64,000 bases of DNA from Choristoneura fumiferana (Eukaryota; Arthropoda; Insecta; Lepidoptera; Tortricidae). This document shows positions 21,223-34,600 of the stretch, piece after piece. Position 1 is the first letter of the stretch. Each line of letters starts with the position of its first letter. The stretch spans positions 6,894,554 to 6,958,553 of the forward strand of contig NC_133485.1 of assembly GCF_025370935.1 (NCBI RefSeq), written 5' to 3'. The position numbers and the translations under genes were made by a program. The notes beneath the pieces are model-generated. The model was not told the DNA's origin. It did no database searches and saw only the letters and a program-made list of their open reading frames with translations.

Positions 21223-23287
21223 AAATGAAAAGTTGACTTTTACGTGACAGTCCAAACGTTAGGTATCAGCGCATTGGCAAACAAATCATTTAAAAAGTCC
21301 AAAAGTAAATCTCATGGAGAGAAAACATTGAATTTGCTCAATTCATGCTACCCAGTCTCACGCCACGGAGGATAGAAGAAGGCGAAAGGTAAGTACCTAC
21401 CTGTTTATAAGCATTCTAAGTACGAGTTATTTTATTGTATAGTCGGGATTGGGAGATTGCAAATGAAACACACATGTATTTAATGTTGAAAGTGTCAAAA
21501 GTTTGCAATGTTTAGTTAGTATGTAACTTTATTACATGTGTATCAACTGATGTGTGAAACGTGGCAACTCATAAAGGTACCTTAAAATAAACAATACGTA
21601 TTGCAATTAATATTTGATAACCTTAACGTTATGGTCACTCAATGACATATCGTTATAGGTGGAATCTGAAATGTTGGACCACGTGAAATGACGGAATAAA
21701 TGAAAAATTCCAACTTTTTCAACTTCACTCATTCCATCTTTAACTCTTTCTCCTTCCAATACATTTTTAAATGCTTTCAAACATTGCTACCTGATTTATT
21801 TCAAAACTAAGCATACTTTGCGTTAAAGCCGGTGTACAGAGTTGACCAGTCGCAAGGTATAAATATCATCAAGCATAACCCCGACTACCACTTAAAATAA
21901 TTCTACAATAACCGTTTTATTCCCACTCCATGGCGATTCCAGCAAAAGGCTGCATTGCGCAGACCGTAGTCACTAATTCAATAATTCTGCCGCATGTCCC
22001 TCGCTCTAAAACACTGTTTCCAGCATTTTCATCATTTTTAGACTGTGATGCAATTAACTGATGATACCATCCGCCATCTTGTTTTTGTGTTAGCTCTTTG
22101 TAACGTTGAAATGTGTTTGTTTCAAAGGATTAAGCTTGGTATTAGTTTCATGGTGGGCTGGAATTTTCAATCATGCTGTATAATTCTATGAGTATGCTAT
22201 TGATAAACGAAATTAATATTTAAGTATGGGTCCGTATTCGTATCATTTTAGCGTATCATATCGTTTACGTGTATCACATTGAGTACGATGTATCATTAAC
22301 ATTAAGATGTAAAAAATACGTCGATATTTAGCGGTAGCTAAACCATGTATCATATCGTTTTGACTTACTGTAGGTATATAGTTTGGACGCACACACAAAC
22401 AAATAAGTCAAGCACAAAATTAGTCGGGTGTTGCATAAAAAAATAAAAATAAAATAAAAATCATTTAATTCGGATAACGGGTTCCATATGTTGTTAGTTA
22501 TTAGTGAGTGACAAAAAAAAAGCTTAGCATAGGTTCACGTACAAATTTTTCAAGACCGCGCCATATCCTCTTTGATTATCGGAGAAAAAGCCGTCTAGAA
22601 ATAGATCGGTGTATCATATATCAAATCATAATTTCGTATATTTTATATTTATTGATATATTGAAACATATCCACACTTACCATTCGTGATACCCGTATCC
22701 AACAAGTCAGTATATGGCGTATTTAAGATACGCGACGCGACATGGATAATCACGTTTGGCGTATTGCATTGTCGCGTATCTTTTCGCGTCAAAACTAACG
22801 ATCATGATATTCAACGATGCTACAAGTATGTGACAGAGATATGATAAAATAATAATAATATAATCCAAATGTGGACACACCTCAAAACTGTCTGGTTTCT
22901 GAAACTTGTAATTGCGTTTACTATGTGATATAAAAATGACAAAGTTTCCTTTAAAATGTAGTGAACGAATATCATTCTATAATATATGTATGGATAGATT
23001 ATCCGATAAATAAATATTACGCAAAGGATGTCAAAACAATTTCTCCATTTGATAGGTCTTATGTGATGTTCAATCAATAATTAATTCAGGCCATACTCGT
23101 ATATCAATTATCTCTAAGTAATTTCTAACTAATGTAGGGTTATTTGCTACAAAGGCATTATCTTCACTAAATAGATGGAACTAATGGACTAATATTATTG
23201 TATTAGGCTTTAACAATTAAGCAAAATGAAGTCACGTCATATGATGCGCAAGTCGGCGTTGGCGGATGAATACGAGTATACTCGTAT
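21223..23287. other. Intergenic, one weak palindromic region
   Basis: No gene. Between 22,236 and 22,790 GTATCATATCG-like words recur and AGATACGCGAC (near 22,728) pairs with GTCGCGTATCT (near 22,770). This is possibly a decayed MITE. Confidence 0.45.
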
Positions 23288-23460
23288 GTACCATCAGCCA
23301 AATATGTGGTCTACCACCCTTAAGTTGATAATCGCTTGCATGTCAAAAACAATAACGCCAATAGACGTGTCTGTCAACTTGAAAGTTCGACTTTAGCGAC
23401 ATATTCATTTGATAGGAACTTGTTTGAAAATTGATAGACCACTTATTTGGCTGATAGTAC
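23288..23460. mobile_element. MITE, GTACCATCAGCC family, copy 1
   Basis: 173 bp with about 29-bp imperfect terminal inverted repeats: GTACCATCAGCCAAATA against the complement of the right end (three mismatches). Same sequence and orientation as 38,085-38,265. Confidence 0.8.
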
Positions 23461-23591
23461 CTACCCACTCAGCATCAAACTGCAGGAGGTCACTAACAGG
23501 AAATGTTTTCTAGAAACTCAGAATTGAAGAATTGAAGACTTGATTGAAGAATGTCAGAAATGTTTTTATTTATTTCAAATCGATAAATAAT

Positions 23592-23826
23592 CCATGCTAA
23601 TATTATAAAATGCGAGTGTGTGTGTTTGTACGTTTGTATGTTTTATGTTTGTCTGTCTTTCACGTCGAAACGGAGCGACGGGATCGAAGTAATTTTTGGC
23701 ATAAAGACAGGTTATGGGCCAGCGCGTGACATAGGCTACTTTTATCCCGGAAAAATGCACAGCTCCCGAGGGAACAGCGTGCGGTAACCGAATCCCACGC
23801 GGGCGAAGCCACGGGCAATAGCTAGT
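23592..23826 (-). repeat. Lepidopteran Helitron-like repeat
   Basis: As complement it runs from CTAGCTATTGCCCGTGGC, through CCGGGATAAAAGTAGCC and GTGAAAGACAGACAAAC, to TTATAATATTAGCATGG. It has the family's characteristic 5' GCCCG-GGCTTCGCCCGCG block and ATAATATTAG end. The family assignment to Helitrons is from memory. Confidence 0.6.
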
Positions 23827-24252
23827 GAAATAATAATTTTAATTTTGGGTGTTCAGTCCAATCGACCCAATCACCTACGAGTACTGAAATATTCGAAATA
23901 AATTCTAAGATACCTTGTATATTCATGCGGACAGCAGCGTTTAGATGATTTTGCATGTTATTCGTTATCTTGTTATTATTGATCGTAGTTGTGAAAAATC
24001 TCTTGCATAATATTTATCGTGCGGAAGCAAAAATAATGGATATGTTCAGGTCCGAAAGCTCAAAGTTAATGTATTTTCGTATCCGTCATATCATGTCATA
24101 TTCGTAACCTATATCGCACTCGTTTTGTTAGGCGAGGTATCCCGCGGGAACTTAACCATTTTCTGAGATAAAAATTATGCTATATGTTTACCAGTTCGAG
24201 ATGAGAAGTAACATTCACTCTTTCATATTTTTCAGCAGCATCATCATCATCA

Positions 24253-24425
24253 TCAGCCAGAAGACGTCCACTGCTGAACAAAGGCCTCCCCCTTAGAACG
24301 CCACAATGAACGACAACTCACCACTTGCGTCCACCGGTTGCCCGCAATTCTCACGATGTCGTCAGTCCATCTAGGACTTGGGAGGCCTGCCAACGCTTCG
24401 TCTTCCGGTTCGCGGTCGCCACTCG
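24253..24425 (-). pseudogene. LINE C-terminal domain with TGA-repeat tail
   Basis: Open frame RWTDDIVRIAGNRWTQVV, then SLWRSKGEAFVQQWTSSG and stop, followed by CATCATCAT on the plus strand. Same family as 17,826, 42,330 and 61,340. The intact frame suggests a fairly recent 5'-truncated insertion. Confidence 0.82.
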
Positions 24426-25000
24426 AGAACTTTTCTCCCCCAACAGTTATTATCTTATCGGTTATTCTTAGTAGACCAAATCGCGGGAAAAAGCTGGTAA
24501 ATATATAACATACATAAATAATGGATCACTGATTATAGTTTTCTAACTTGAACGTGCGAAATAGTACACATTTTTTCTTTCCGCATTTTTTTTATTTCTG
24601 TTAATTATTGTAATTATTTGTTTGTTTATAAATAAATCTTTCCAAAGTTACAATTATTTTCGCCTACATGCGGAGTGAATATTTAATGTTAATATTATTT
24701 GCTTGCGCGGCACTGCCATCGCGAGCGAATAAAACATGACGTTTAATATGTTTTGTGTCCAGTTTTTAATGGGTTTCGCATAAATGTATCGCAAAGTAAT
24801 GAATCGCATTTCAATGGTACAGTAATTACAAAAAAATGTCAACGCTGCGTACTCGTAGGTACAGTCAAGGACACTAAATCACGTACCAGGGTGGAACCTT
24901 TGTGTTACTAATGTCATGTTGACATCCCATACATTTGTCAAAGAAATCATAGCAAAATTGATTATACAAGGTTCAGTTCCCTCGACTATACAATACAATA

Positions 25001-25128
25001 CAATAACTCTTTATTGCACACCAACACAGAAAACACAGGTATATACATAGAAATTTTCTAAGGTAAGCAATAGGCAGCCTTATCGCTTCAGAGCGATCTC
25101 TTCCAGGCAACCTTTACAAACTATACTT
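25001..25128 (-). mobile_element. LINE 3' end with (TACAA)n tail
   Basis: Tail ACAATACAATACAATAACTC, then the conserved 3' UTR with CGCTTCAGAGCGATCTCTTCC. It is a 5'-truncated copy, same family as 17,743 and 53,489. Confidence 0.7.
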
Positions 25129-25182
25129 TAAAGAATATAAATGCTACTTGAGGTTTATCGCTAAAAAGAAAATTAAGAAAAC

Positions 25183-25650
25183 ATGAGTTTTTATCTTGAT
25201 ACCTTGCTACGGGGGCTACTTTTTAGAAGCTTTTTTATTAAATTTGCAACGTTCGTATGGCAACATTGCATACGTTTTATATATAATAAAATTCCAAAAA
25301 ATATTACAAATGAAACAGATACAAAATTCAGATCTATTGTCAAGAAGACATTAATATCTAAGGCGTATTATAAAGTTAATGATTACGAGTATAATCATGG
25401 ACAGGGATATTTGGAAATAATTCCGATCCGCATTGGCGATCCCTTAAAATAGCGAACCTACGAGTACTGTGTTAAAAATAAAGTTGTGTTAAATACTTGT
25501 GATGTATAATATCATTTAATAAAATTGTAAATCTGTAAAAAAAATATAATATTTTTCCGGACCGGTGGTACATTTTTTTTGACATTCATCAGTGCTTGTT
25601 ATTTAGGCTTAAATTGAATAAAGATATTTTGACTTTGACTTGGACTTTGA
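25183..25650 (+). pseudogene. LINE C-terminal fragment plus 3' UTR
   Basis: The frame ends with FIYNKIPKNITNETD then KFRSIVKKTLISKAYYKVNDY, a tail typical of CR1/Jockey-type LINE reverse transcriptases (KLP-x-x-I ... K-x-x-L-x-x-KAYY). It stops at 25,452, then 3' UTR with AATAAAG and a TTTGACTTTGACTT tail at about 25,630-25,650. The N-terminal residues before about 25,255 are uncertain. 5'-truncated and inactive. Confidence 0.72.
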
Positions 25651-26154
25651 ATACATAAGTACGTATGTAAGTGGGCAGTGGTTTCAATTTTTTTATCACT
25701 TTTGGGTGCTTTTGGTATCCGATTGAGCTGAAATTTGTCCTATGTTCCGATGAAAAAATAATCTGATAGTGAAATTCTAAAGGTCCAGCCAGAATTATCT
25801 CTGCAAGACTGAGCTTTTCAACATGTAGTGGCATCGAAAACTTGGTACGGATATGTAGTTTTTAGGTGACAAATTATAAAAAAACTTTATCGACTTAATC
25901 TAATGTATTTATTATGGTTTTATTTTATTTTAGTTTTAATTTTCTGCCTTAATTTTTTCAAATATTGTATTTTTAATATACCAACATTGATTTAAGCCTA
26001 TTGAGGCTGTTATTAAACCAGTAAGATATATCTTCGCCCTCTCTAAAATTTCCATCAGGGGAGATAAAGGTCAATGTTAGTCAGCATCTCATAAACAATA
26101 GTTATTTGTGTCACAAGGGAGCAAAATGGTGTATGTACGGCGACAGCGTACATT

Positions 26155-26250
26155 GAATCCAGAATGTAGCGAAGGATTCTGCAATAGAATCCTGAGCGTA
26201 GCGAGGGATTCAAAAGTAGAATCCTGAGCGTAATGAGGGATTCAAGTGTT
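26155..26250. repeat. Three tandem 32-bp palindromic units
   Basis: Units at 26,155-26,186, 26,187-26,218 and 26,219-26,250. Each starts GAATCC and has GGATTC near its end, with AGCGTAGCGAG-like centre. They lie inside a larger repeat whose other part may be the CTTTGCTCCCTCTCG segment near 26,450. Confidence 0.8.
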
Positions 26251-26680
26251 AACGCCCAAGATGAAAATAATTTTGCTCCCGAGTGTCTCATGCAACTTTT
26301 CACACCGAGCATTAAGAAACTTGAAAAAAAAATCTAAATATTATTATAGAACAACCAGCATAGAAAATGACGTGGCTTTACAATTATCAACTTCAAAAAA
26401 ATGGCATTTGCAATAAAACACTTAGAAAAGCCTTGAACAGAAAAGTTTCACTTTGCTCCCTCTCGTTAGGGAGGAAAAGTTACTTTTCTGAAGGAGAGGT
26501 GTGAAAAAATACGTTTGTTACTGACTGGTGTTTAGCGCGGCTTTGCACGCGTAAATCATTAAACACAGCAGTTGAATTGAAAGTCCGGGATTTTACAAAA
26601 GTCCCGTGGGAATTACTAAAGGGTATTTATTGACGCTGCATATAAACAACAGTGCCATGACTCTTTATCCAGTGATTGAA

Positions 26681-26822
26681 TATCGGGATAAAAAGTAGCC
26701 AGATGTCCAGCTGTTACATACCAAATTTCATCCAAATCCGTCCAGCTGTTTTAGCGTGAAGGAGTAACAAACATACACACACACATACTGACAAACTTTC
26801 GCGTTTATAATATTAGTAGGAT
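26681..26822 (+). repeat. Lepidopteran Helitron-like repeat, 3' part
   Basis: ATCGGGATAAAAAGTAGCC, AAATTTCATCCAAATCCG, GTAACAAACATAC, and the end TTTATAATATTAGTAGGAT. Same family as 23,592 but opposite orientation. Confidence 0.6.
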
Positions 26823-27115
26823 CTTGCTCTATTCACATAATATCAAACTAATAAGGTTAACAACTTTCGCGAGGAAAAGAAGACTCCATAAAACCCTTTG
26901 GTGGTAATGCCATTAATGAATTACTTGACTGGGGGGGTAAATGGGGTATAACTAGGTATTAGAGGAATTGGCTCTGAGCCAGCCTTACGCCGGACCACTA
27001 TATAACACACACGTAACATACACTATGTGAGAATACTTATTAATGCTATGGAAAATTGGAGAATTTATGAACTAGTGGGGTCAGTTTCCATAATTAAGCT
27101 TTGCTATAAATTGTA

Positions 27116-27500
27116 CCCATTTTTAGGGGTCCGTAGTCAACTAGGAACCTTGTTATTGTGTTAATTTTTGCTAGAACGATTTTTCGATTCAGTGATCTGT
27201 TCGCGAAATATTCAACTTTAAAGTGCAAATTTTAATTGCAAACGAGCCCCCCCTCTAAAATCTAAACTGTTGGGTGGAAAAATTTGGAAAAATTCAGGGT
27301 GGTAGTAGGTAAGTACATCAAATTTACAAGGAAAATTATAACGGCTAAGATTGCTTCGGTAGGTATTATTAGTAGTTTAAGAGTAAATAGCAGCCTAAGG
27401 TATATAATATACCTAAACTTGGAAGGCCTACTTGATTTTTTCGTAATGGCTACCCTATCTTGGGCATGTCCGACTCGCTCTTGGCCGGTTTTTTACAAAG
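27116..27500 (+). repeat. GGTTCCGTAGCC-family repeat, copy 1
   Basis: Shares in order TTTTTAGGGGTCCGTAG, CCCCTCTAAAATCTAAAC, GGTGGTAGTAGG, and GTCCGACTCGC then TTGGCCGG with 34,048, 39,253, 43,520 and 63,590. Internal pieces are missing. Class unknown to me. Confidence 0.75.
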
Positions 27501-27594
27501 TAAATCTAACACGCTTTTATAAGGACAACCAGTATAACTTTATCGATAAACACCCATACGTCTCTTGTTCCTTAACTCTCTTTTCATTAATTAC

Positions 27595-27798
27595 GTCGTC
27601 AACGTCGAGACCCTTGGTCCGTGGGGCCCTGGCGCTCTGAGTCTCTTCAAAGATCTATCGAAGAGACTCAGAGATACCACAGGAGACCGAAGAGCTGGCA
27701 GTTTCCTCGCTCAACGCATCAGTCTTGCGATCCAGCGGGGAAATGCTGCCAGCATCTTTGGTACCATGCCGCAGGGTCCATTTTTAGATTTAATATAA
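27595..27798 (+). pseudogene. LINE C-terminal protein fragment
   Basis: Frame VETLGPWGPGALSLFKDLSKRL, then GSFLAQRISLAIQRGNAASI and GTMPQG, ending at a stop near 27,798. The AQRISLAIQRGNAAS block is a C-terminal signature I recognise from non-LTR retrotransposon polyproteins. Upstream residues belong to the preceding repeat. A truncated insertion. Confidence 0.7.
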
Positions 27799-30780
27799 TT
27801 TTAGTTTATTTAATTTTATTGTACATAATATACCTTATTTAGTCATATCAAATTACCTTAAAACAGTGAATAATTAAATGACTATGAATTGATAAAAAAA
27901 TCACAACCAATTTAATATTGTAAATAAATGCACATTACTAATATTTTTCTAAGGAGCACGGCTCTGATGTTTCTAAATGTTTTTTATAGATACCTATAAT
28001 TTCTGCGGAACCCGCAGTGCACAAGATCAACTCGCGCTTGGCCTGTTTTTTATTCATTACTGATCTTGCCTGAGCATCTTTTCAATTATACTGTAAATAT
28101 TGGTACAATGCGATATTGCTTGACAAGGTAATATTGCTTTGCGGCAACTGCAATACAGCTATATCTAGATAATGTAGGAGACTACAAGCTGCATAACGAT
28201 ATGCTTACACTGCTCGTACGAGCATAAAACGACCTACTAAAATATATTTTTTCGGGAATAAAACATTAAAAAAACTTCTATACACAACACTTCATGAAAC
28301 CAAGGTTAAAACCGAGTCCTTCAGCTCTTCACAAACTAAGGGTTCATTACTTTTAAGTTGTATGTAATGATTTGCTGACTAAATATTCTCATTTTATCTT
28401 TTTAAAGAAGTGTGGTATTGAAAAATGGCTTAGGCTGTGTTTTCACCAGAGGGATGTGAGGATGCGTTGTATAATAAATCTCTACTTATTGTAGAATATA
28501 TCTCTATTGTTTCATGACAAATAATATGACGAGGAATGTCTCGCAGCGCATCCCGAGATCTGGTGGATATGCAGTCTTAAGTTTGGATGGCGGAAGCGAA
28601 AGCGACGGATCTAAGTTCTAACTGGAAAAAGCGTCATTCGTCAGCAAGTAAGTACGGTGGCGCCCCTGCCATATCATGACTTCTTCTGTTTCGTAATTTT
28701 GAAGTCGCTATCATCTCGTTCGGATGCACCCGAAGTATCCCGACACCATCCGAAGTCGCCCGAAGCAACTGCAGTGTGCGCAACACCCCAACTGTGCACG
28801 GTCGTTAATCTCAATGTAAATTCGTGCCAAGCGCCCCTAATGGCCCGTATTTACTATTTGCACGTCTTATTCTTCAACAAGAATTGCTCTGTACGTGGCA
28901 CGATGCACGAAACACTGAAAGATATCAACTTAGTTTCCACTACAATTAGAAATGTTATAAGGAACATTAGACAGAAATTGTAGTCCTTTGTGAAACCCTG
29001 TTCTCTGGAATAGTCTTGCCAGTCCTTTGTTCATTAATGAGTTAAATTGTTATTGTATTCTAGCCGCTCACCTTCACTTTATATAACTTTGTAATGGCGG
29101 CGTTAGATTTTTGCTTTATTATTTAGTTTTATCGTTCTCATTGCGTTCATTTCATCACCCATATCAAAGTCAGTTAGTTAGTCTGGCTAGTTCACTCAGC
29201 ATCATTTGCCCTAGTTTTTTCCACAATCAGTAACATCTGTTACGTGTTCCCCCACAGTTGTTCAAATAAGTAAGTCAAACTTTTTCATATTTAACAGAAT
29301 CTGCCTCTTTCTTATTATCGTCAGATTTTGTACCATCGACTTCTGCATGACTATTTACATTTTACATTAAGCTAAAAATGCTTCCTTTATTCACACAAAA
29401 AGCCTCGGCTTCACCCATTCTGCACCGCAATTCTCTGCTAAATACGAAACAGTCGGCTGGTACAAGTAAAACGATATGGCGATGGTCGTGGACATTCCAT
29501 TAGGTACACAAGTTATATTATGTAAAAGAAAGAAAAATAGAGCAAAGAAAAAAAAACGCACAGCAGTCTAAGCATTGTATTTTATTTTGATGTCGTATGA
29601 AACAACCACGCCAAGTTACGAGTATGTTCTTAATCGCATTGCATTCAATTGACACGTTACACTCACTCTGTCTTATACATGGTCGATATTAGAAATATAA
29701 TATTTAGATAAGGCCAAAAAAACTGCCCAGTACACTCTTCCGGGCTTAACATAAGATTTTTATTAATAACTAACAACTTTGACAACACAAAGTTCAGTGC
29801 GACAAGTTGATGTATATAGGTACCGGATTGTAAGTTGAGGCAATAATACACGCATTTTGACAATAATAAAACCGAATAGTCCGTGACTCTACTATGCTAA
29901 ACGTCTGAACAGTATAGTGTTGTACCCTTTGTACTATCGCGCCGCTCAAGATTTGCTCCAACCAAAATATGTGCGTAATACATACGCATGGTATACGTAT
30001 ACGCTTTCAGCCGCATGCGATGATGTGTAATTTTTCACGCGGGCAATCAGCGTTTTTTCCTTTTTCCTTGTCAAGCTCGCGAAAAAGCCGTAGATGATTT
30101 TGTCGGGTGGTTTTTTTGCTACATTTTATTTGGGCGGAAATCGCAATAAGTACAAGGAGATTAATGTCTTTCAGACAGCCACTTTGATTACATGTACTAC
30201 GTCGTACATCTTCTCATTGTGGTTTATGTTTTTTGATGTTTCTCTATTTGATGTTGAGGGCGAGATTGGTACGGAGACAATGACGACATTGATGTGGCGG
30301 GCATTTATGTAAGTAGGTAAATCAAAAAACCATAAAAACATTGAAGGTGCTCGTAACATTTTGTATTTTATTTACTCATGCTACTCATTAAACATTTTGA
30401 GTTATGGCGTATACTAATTAGGAATACATCGGTAGAAATACTTTCCTACTAATTAGGGGTATATTTAGGGGGAGGGGGGGGTTAGGTGTCGAATTATATG
30501 AATTTCAGAAAAGCAAAGGCGGCTAAAATGCATCAGATAATTTTTTATCAGTGGTCAGGTACCAATTTTTCTAATTCAGTAATTGATAGCGGTACTTACA
30601 CGGAACCATGGAACCAAACTTTTTTTTTGACAATTGCTATTTCGAAAACAATTTCTAATATAAATTCTTTATCATCCAATTAATGGTCTAAGTACTCTTG
30701 TAAGTTCTTAGTTTATAAGTAATAAGTTGTCGTTGCCAAAAGTAAGATAATATCAATATAATTATAATACGTACGACTTA
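27799..30780. other. Intergenic, no gene supported
   Basis: A 108-codon frame at 28,657-28,983 has no recognisable domain and sits in a modestly GC-rich patch, so I do not call it. Nothing else seen. Confidence 0.5.
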
Positions 30781-31074
30781 CGGTGTGGCCTGTAATTTAA
30801 GCAAATAATTAAAACATAGATCATACCCCTCAAACTGAACAACATTAGTTCAGCGACTTTTAAAAATAATTAGTTTTTAATATTTTTGCTTGATGTTGAC
30901 AGGCAACGTCAACTGTATTCAAGGATGGCGTACATTGATAGCAATATTTAATTTGTATGAAAAAAGCAAAATTCAAAGACTCCATTGTTTTTAAAAGTTG
31001 CTGAACTAATGTTGTTCAGTTTGACGAGGAAGATCTACATTTTAATTTTTTGCTCGTATTACAGGCCACACCCG
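30781..31074. mobile_element. MITE with CGGTGTGGCCTGTAAT ends
   Basis: Left 30,781-30,796 and right 31,058-31,074 (ATTACAGGCCACACCCG) are inverted. Similarity continues inward through TTAAAA, AGATC, CAAACTGAACAACATTAG and AAAGTCGCTGAAC, about 90 bp per arm. Non-coding centre. Confidence 0.78.
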
Positions 31075-31489
31075 GTATATTTATGTACTTCAATAATTAA
31101 TGCAGGATAACCGTGCTTCCAGCCAGTGATCATAAGTTTTAACAATATCATCATAACTTGTAGTTAATTAAATAAACATAACCTAAGGTAAATACCTAAC
31201 TGCTTATGTTCACTTACTTATTGAATTCTATTTTGGTTGGTTATTAATATTTAGTTGTAATATGTACGCCATAACTATTGTGTAAGATTTTCTGTGAAGT
31301 TTTGCGTACGCAATTAGTGCGGTTTTCATCAGGCATATTGAGTGCCAAAGCTAGCCGCAGCTTCATGTGCCGTTTATACTGCTATTGCAAGCAACGATTA
31401 AGCCTTGTTTATCATCAGAAATACTTAATTCTTGTCACGGCCTTTATATGTACAAAAAACCCCTATTAAGGGTGATTAAGGTAAACAAA

Positions 31490-31673
31490 AAAAATATTAT
31501 GGGACAACTGATACCAATTGACCTAGTCCCAAATTAACCAAAGCTGGTATATACATAGGTATTAGGCAACGGATAAACATAAATAGGTACTTATAGAACA
31601 AGCCTGGGGTTCGAACCCCGGATTTCAAGCTTCATGGTCAAGCTCTCTCACCACTTGGTTATTCGGTCGTCTG
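31490..31673 (-). mobile_element. tRNA-derived SINE, inverted copy
   Basis: Box-B complement GGGGTTCGAACCCCGG at 31,606-31,621, tail complement GGGACAACTGATACCAATTG and CTAGTCCCAAATT at the start. Same family as 20,995-21,222. Confidence 0.7.
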
Positions 31674-34047
31674 TAAGCAGGTAAGCATCCATATTATATC
31701 ATCGTTGTAAGATTTTAGTATCTATTCCGCTTTAATTTTCCGTAGAATATTTTGGCCCGTAGCGTCCGATGCCTACGATGACGACCTATAGTCACTTTAA
31801 CGTTTTAAGCTACTCTATTTTCATAGCAGATTCGTGTAATATCCAACTATAATCGGATTACGGTAGCTAGTGACGACGCGCAGCTTCGCCCGCTTTCCTG
31901 CCGTTGAGGGAATCGGGCGAATTATTCTCATGAATATTTAACCGTTCGTCTGTCGCCTCGGGGTGTCGTTTAATGACGGCACAATGGCTTCTGCATTTTG
32001 GTAACGTCTGCAAAAACAGAGTAAACAAAATAAAAGTAAGTTTTTGTTTAAAAAAATTACATTATTTTTGCAGGCTGTTATTTATTGGCTGTTGCATTGT
32101 CACGCAAACTACATATTCCTGCCAGATTTCAAGTCAATCACATTATCACATGCTTAGAAGTGGGTCGTTTGATCTTGCTAGATTTGAAGAATTCTCAAAT
32201 ATTATACTTATAAATATACGAACATTGAAAATTAAATAGAACTTTGAAAGAAAAAACTTATCTAGCTTGCGTGATTTTTATTTGGTAAAAAAATATTGAT
32301 ATTTTTATTTACACGTATATCTACGAAAAGAAACAAAATATCCGTCTTCAGATGTACAAATAAGTTAATGGTTTTACTCTAGTAAAAGACCAAAAAAACT
32401 GTCTCGTAGTTGGTAAAATTTACCGCGCTTACATTTGTAGATAATACATAAAATAACAAATTGACTGTTTAAGTAGGAAACTGCTTCCTTAAATACATCG
32501 ACGCTACCCCAGTCTTAATTACTAATTAATGCTTTTCATCCATTAAATTATGTAAATAATGTACGTACATTTTCGACTTCCAATTAAACTTCTGAATGTG
32601 TGCAAAATGAATGGCGGAATATTAAGCATGGATTAAAATCTGTGCGCGTGAACGGAAATAAAAGCATTTAATAACAACTACCTATAGATAATGTTAAGAG
32701 TAATTCAACTAAGTTTCTTTCGAGTTTAAAAACATTAGCTAATAACTTGAGACTCGCTTTGCTTAGAATCCATTTATCGCTATCCCGCGGGAACTATGAA
32801 ATGGAAAAAACCATTATATGTCCTTCTTGGGGTCAAAAACTATGTGCATATAATTTCATCTAAATAAGTTTAGTGGTTTAAACGTGAAGAGGTAACAGAT
32901 TGACAGACAGAATAAAATTTTAAAATAAATTATATATATTATAGTCACATAATGAGATCCCCCTTTTTTTTTAATCTAAGATCATTCTAAATACCTTAAT
33001 GGGCCCAATATCAATTAAAATCTTCAGTTTCCAACATGTGTAACGCAGCTGTACCTAAACGAGCATTTATAGTTCAACAAAAAAACTACCCAACATTATT
33101 TTAAATGTTTTTCCCTACAGTACATGCATTAGGTTGTATCGGATCCCTAAACCGATACGTTGCCGATCCCGATCGCGCTGGTTGCCGGGCCGGTGCCTGC
33201 TCGGGGGATCACTGCGGGGGATCCGTGCTAGGGATGTAACGAATGTCTTTTAATGAAGCAAAGCAGAATATTAGCAAAAACATGGTCGATGATTAGTAGG
33301 TGACACCGATAGGAAAAAGGGTCCTCGGTTTAAACTGGCATTTGAAATGAGGGTAATGTACCACTGAGTAACTAACCGCGTCCAATTATTATTACTGAAT
33401 TAAGTCTCAAGTAATTTCTATACTTATTTGACGACTTGAAACATAATAATAAACTGAAATATTTCAAGACGTGGTTGGATTACTTAGGGTGAATTTCCCA
33501 ATAAGTTTTTCATCGGATTTTTTGCATCAAGATGTAATCACGCCTTTGAAGCCGCAGAAGTTGTATAGAAACATTAAAATTTGTCAACACACAATTAAAG
33601 ATCCTTTTTTTTAAAGGGAAAATAAATAAAACCTCGGGTTAGAAAAAAATATAATTCATGAATGCAAACGAAAACAGCCGTAACAACACTGCGCTAATGC
33701 ACTAAACGCATCAAGTTCAAACATCGTTCTCAAAATGGACTTATTGTATATATTAGAAATCACAAACATCGAAAAATAGAGACCAAATATTAGCAAATGC
33801 AACCAAATATTCGGTACATCACTACGCCAGCGCTAAGCGCATCAACTTCACCCGTCGCTGATTGAGCTAGTGTTGCCTTTGCATTAAGGTGCAGTCTGTG
33901 AATATGGAATCCGATATTCTAAGGCAAGTGTGAAGTGTTTATGGGGACTCAGCTGTTCAATGCGAATTTGTCCCCGCTTAAAGTTTTGACGCCTGAGCAT
34001 AACAAAAATGTTTTTTACTAGACAATTATGTTTATTCCGTACCTGCC
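31674..34047. other. Intergenic, mostly featureless
   Basis: A weak relative of the Helitron-like repeat at about 32,775-32,925 and a short GC patch at 33,140-33,235. No gene. Confidence 0.5.
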
Positions 34048-34600
34048 CATTTTTAGGGTTCCGGAGCCAAAATGGCAAAAACGGAACCCTTATAGTTTCG
34101 CCATGTCTGTCTGTCTGTCTGTCTGTCCGTCCGCGGCTTTGCTCAGGGACTATCAATGCTAGAAATATATATACCTCCCATAAACGTAAAGTGAGGGTGA
34201 TTTTTTTTTCTCATCCAACCCTATAGTGTGGGGTATCGTTGGATAGGTCTTTTAAAGTCATTAGAGGTTTGCTAAAACGATTTCTCTTAACTTTAAAGTG
34301 CAAATTTTCATTAAAATAGGGCGCCCCCCCCTCTAAAATCTAAACCGGTGGGTGGAAAAATTTGAAAAAATTCACAATGGTAGTAAGTATATCAAACTTA
34401 CAAGGAAAACTATAACGACTAAGTTTGCTTAAAAATTATTAATAGTTTAAGAGTAAATAGCAGCCTAAGGTATAAAATATACCTAAACTTGGAAGATTCC
34501 GTATAAAATACGAAATCCTTAGAAAAATGTTAGTTAATTTTTTCGTAATGGCTACGGAACCCTATTTTGGGCGTGTCCGACACGCTGTTGGCCGGTTTTT
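34048..34600 (+). repeat. GGTTCCGTAGCC-family repeat, copy 2, longest
   Basis: Starts TTTTTAGGGTTCCGGAGCC, has CTGTCTGTCTGTCTGTCCGT, then CCAACCCTATAGTGTGGGG, CCTCTAAAATCTAAACCGG, GGTATAAAATATACCTAAAC and ends GTCCGACACGCTGTTGGCC. This is the best reference copy in the window. Confidence 0.82.

Noticed and set aside
26155..26250. CRISPR-like array from regular repeats
   Set aside because: Three contiguous units without spacers, in a eukaryotic repeat; not CRISPR.
28657..28983. 108-codon frame
   Set aside because: No recognisable motif, no splice or promoter context. Chance open frame in a less AT-rich patch.
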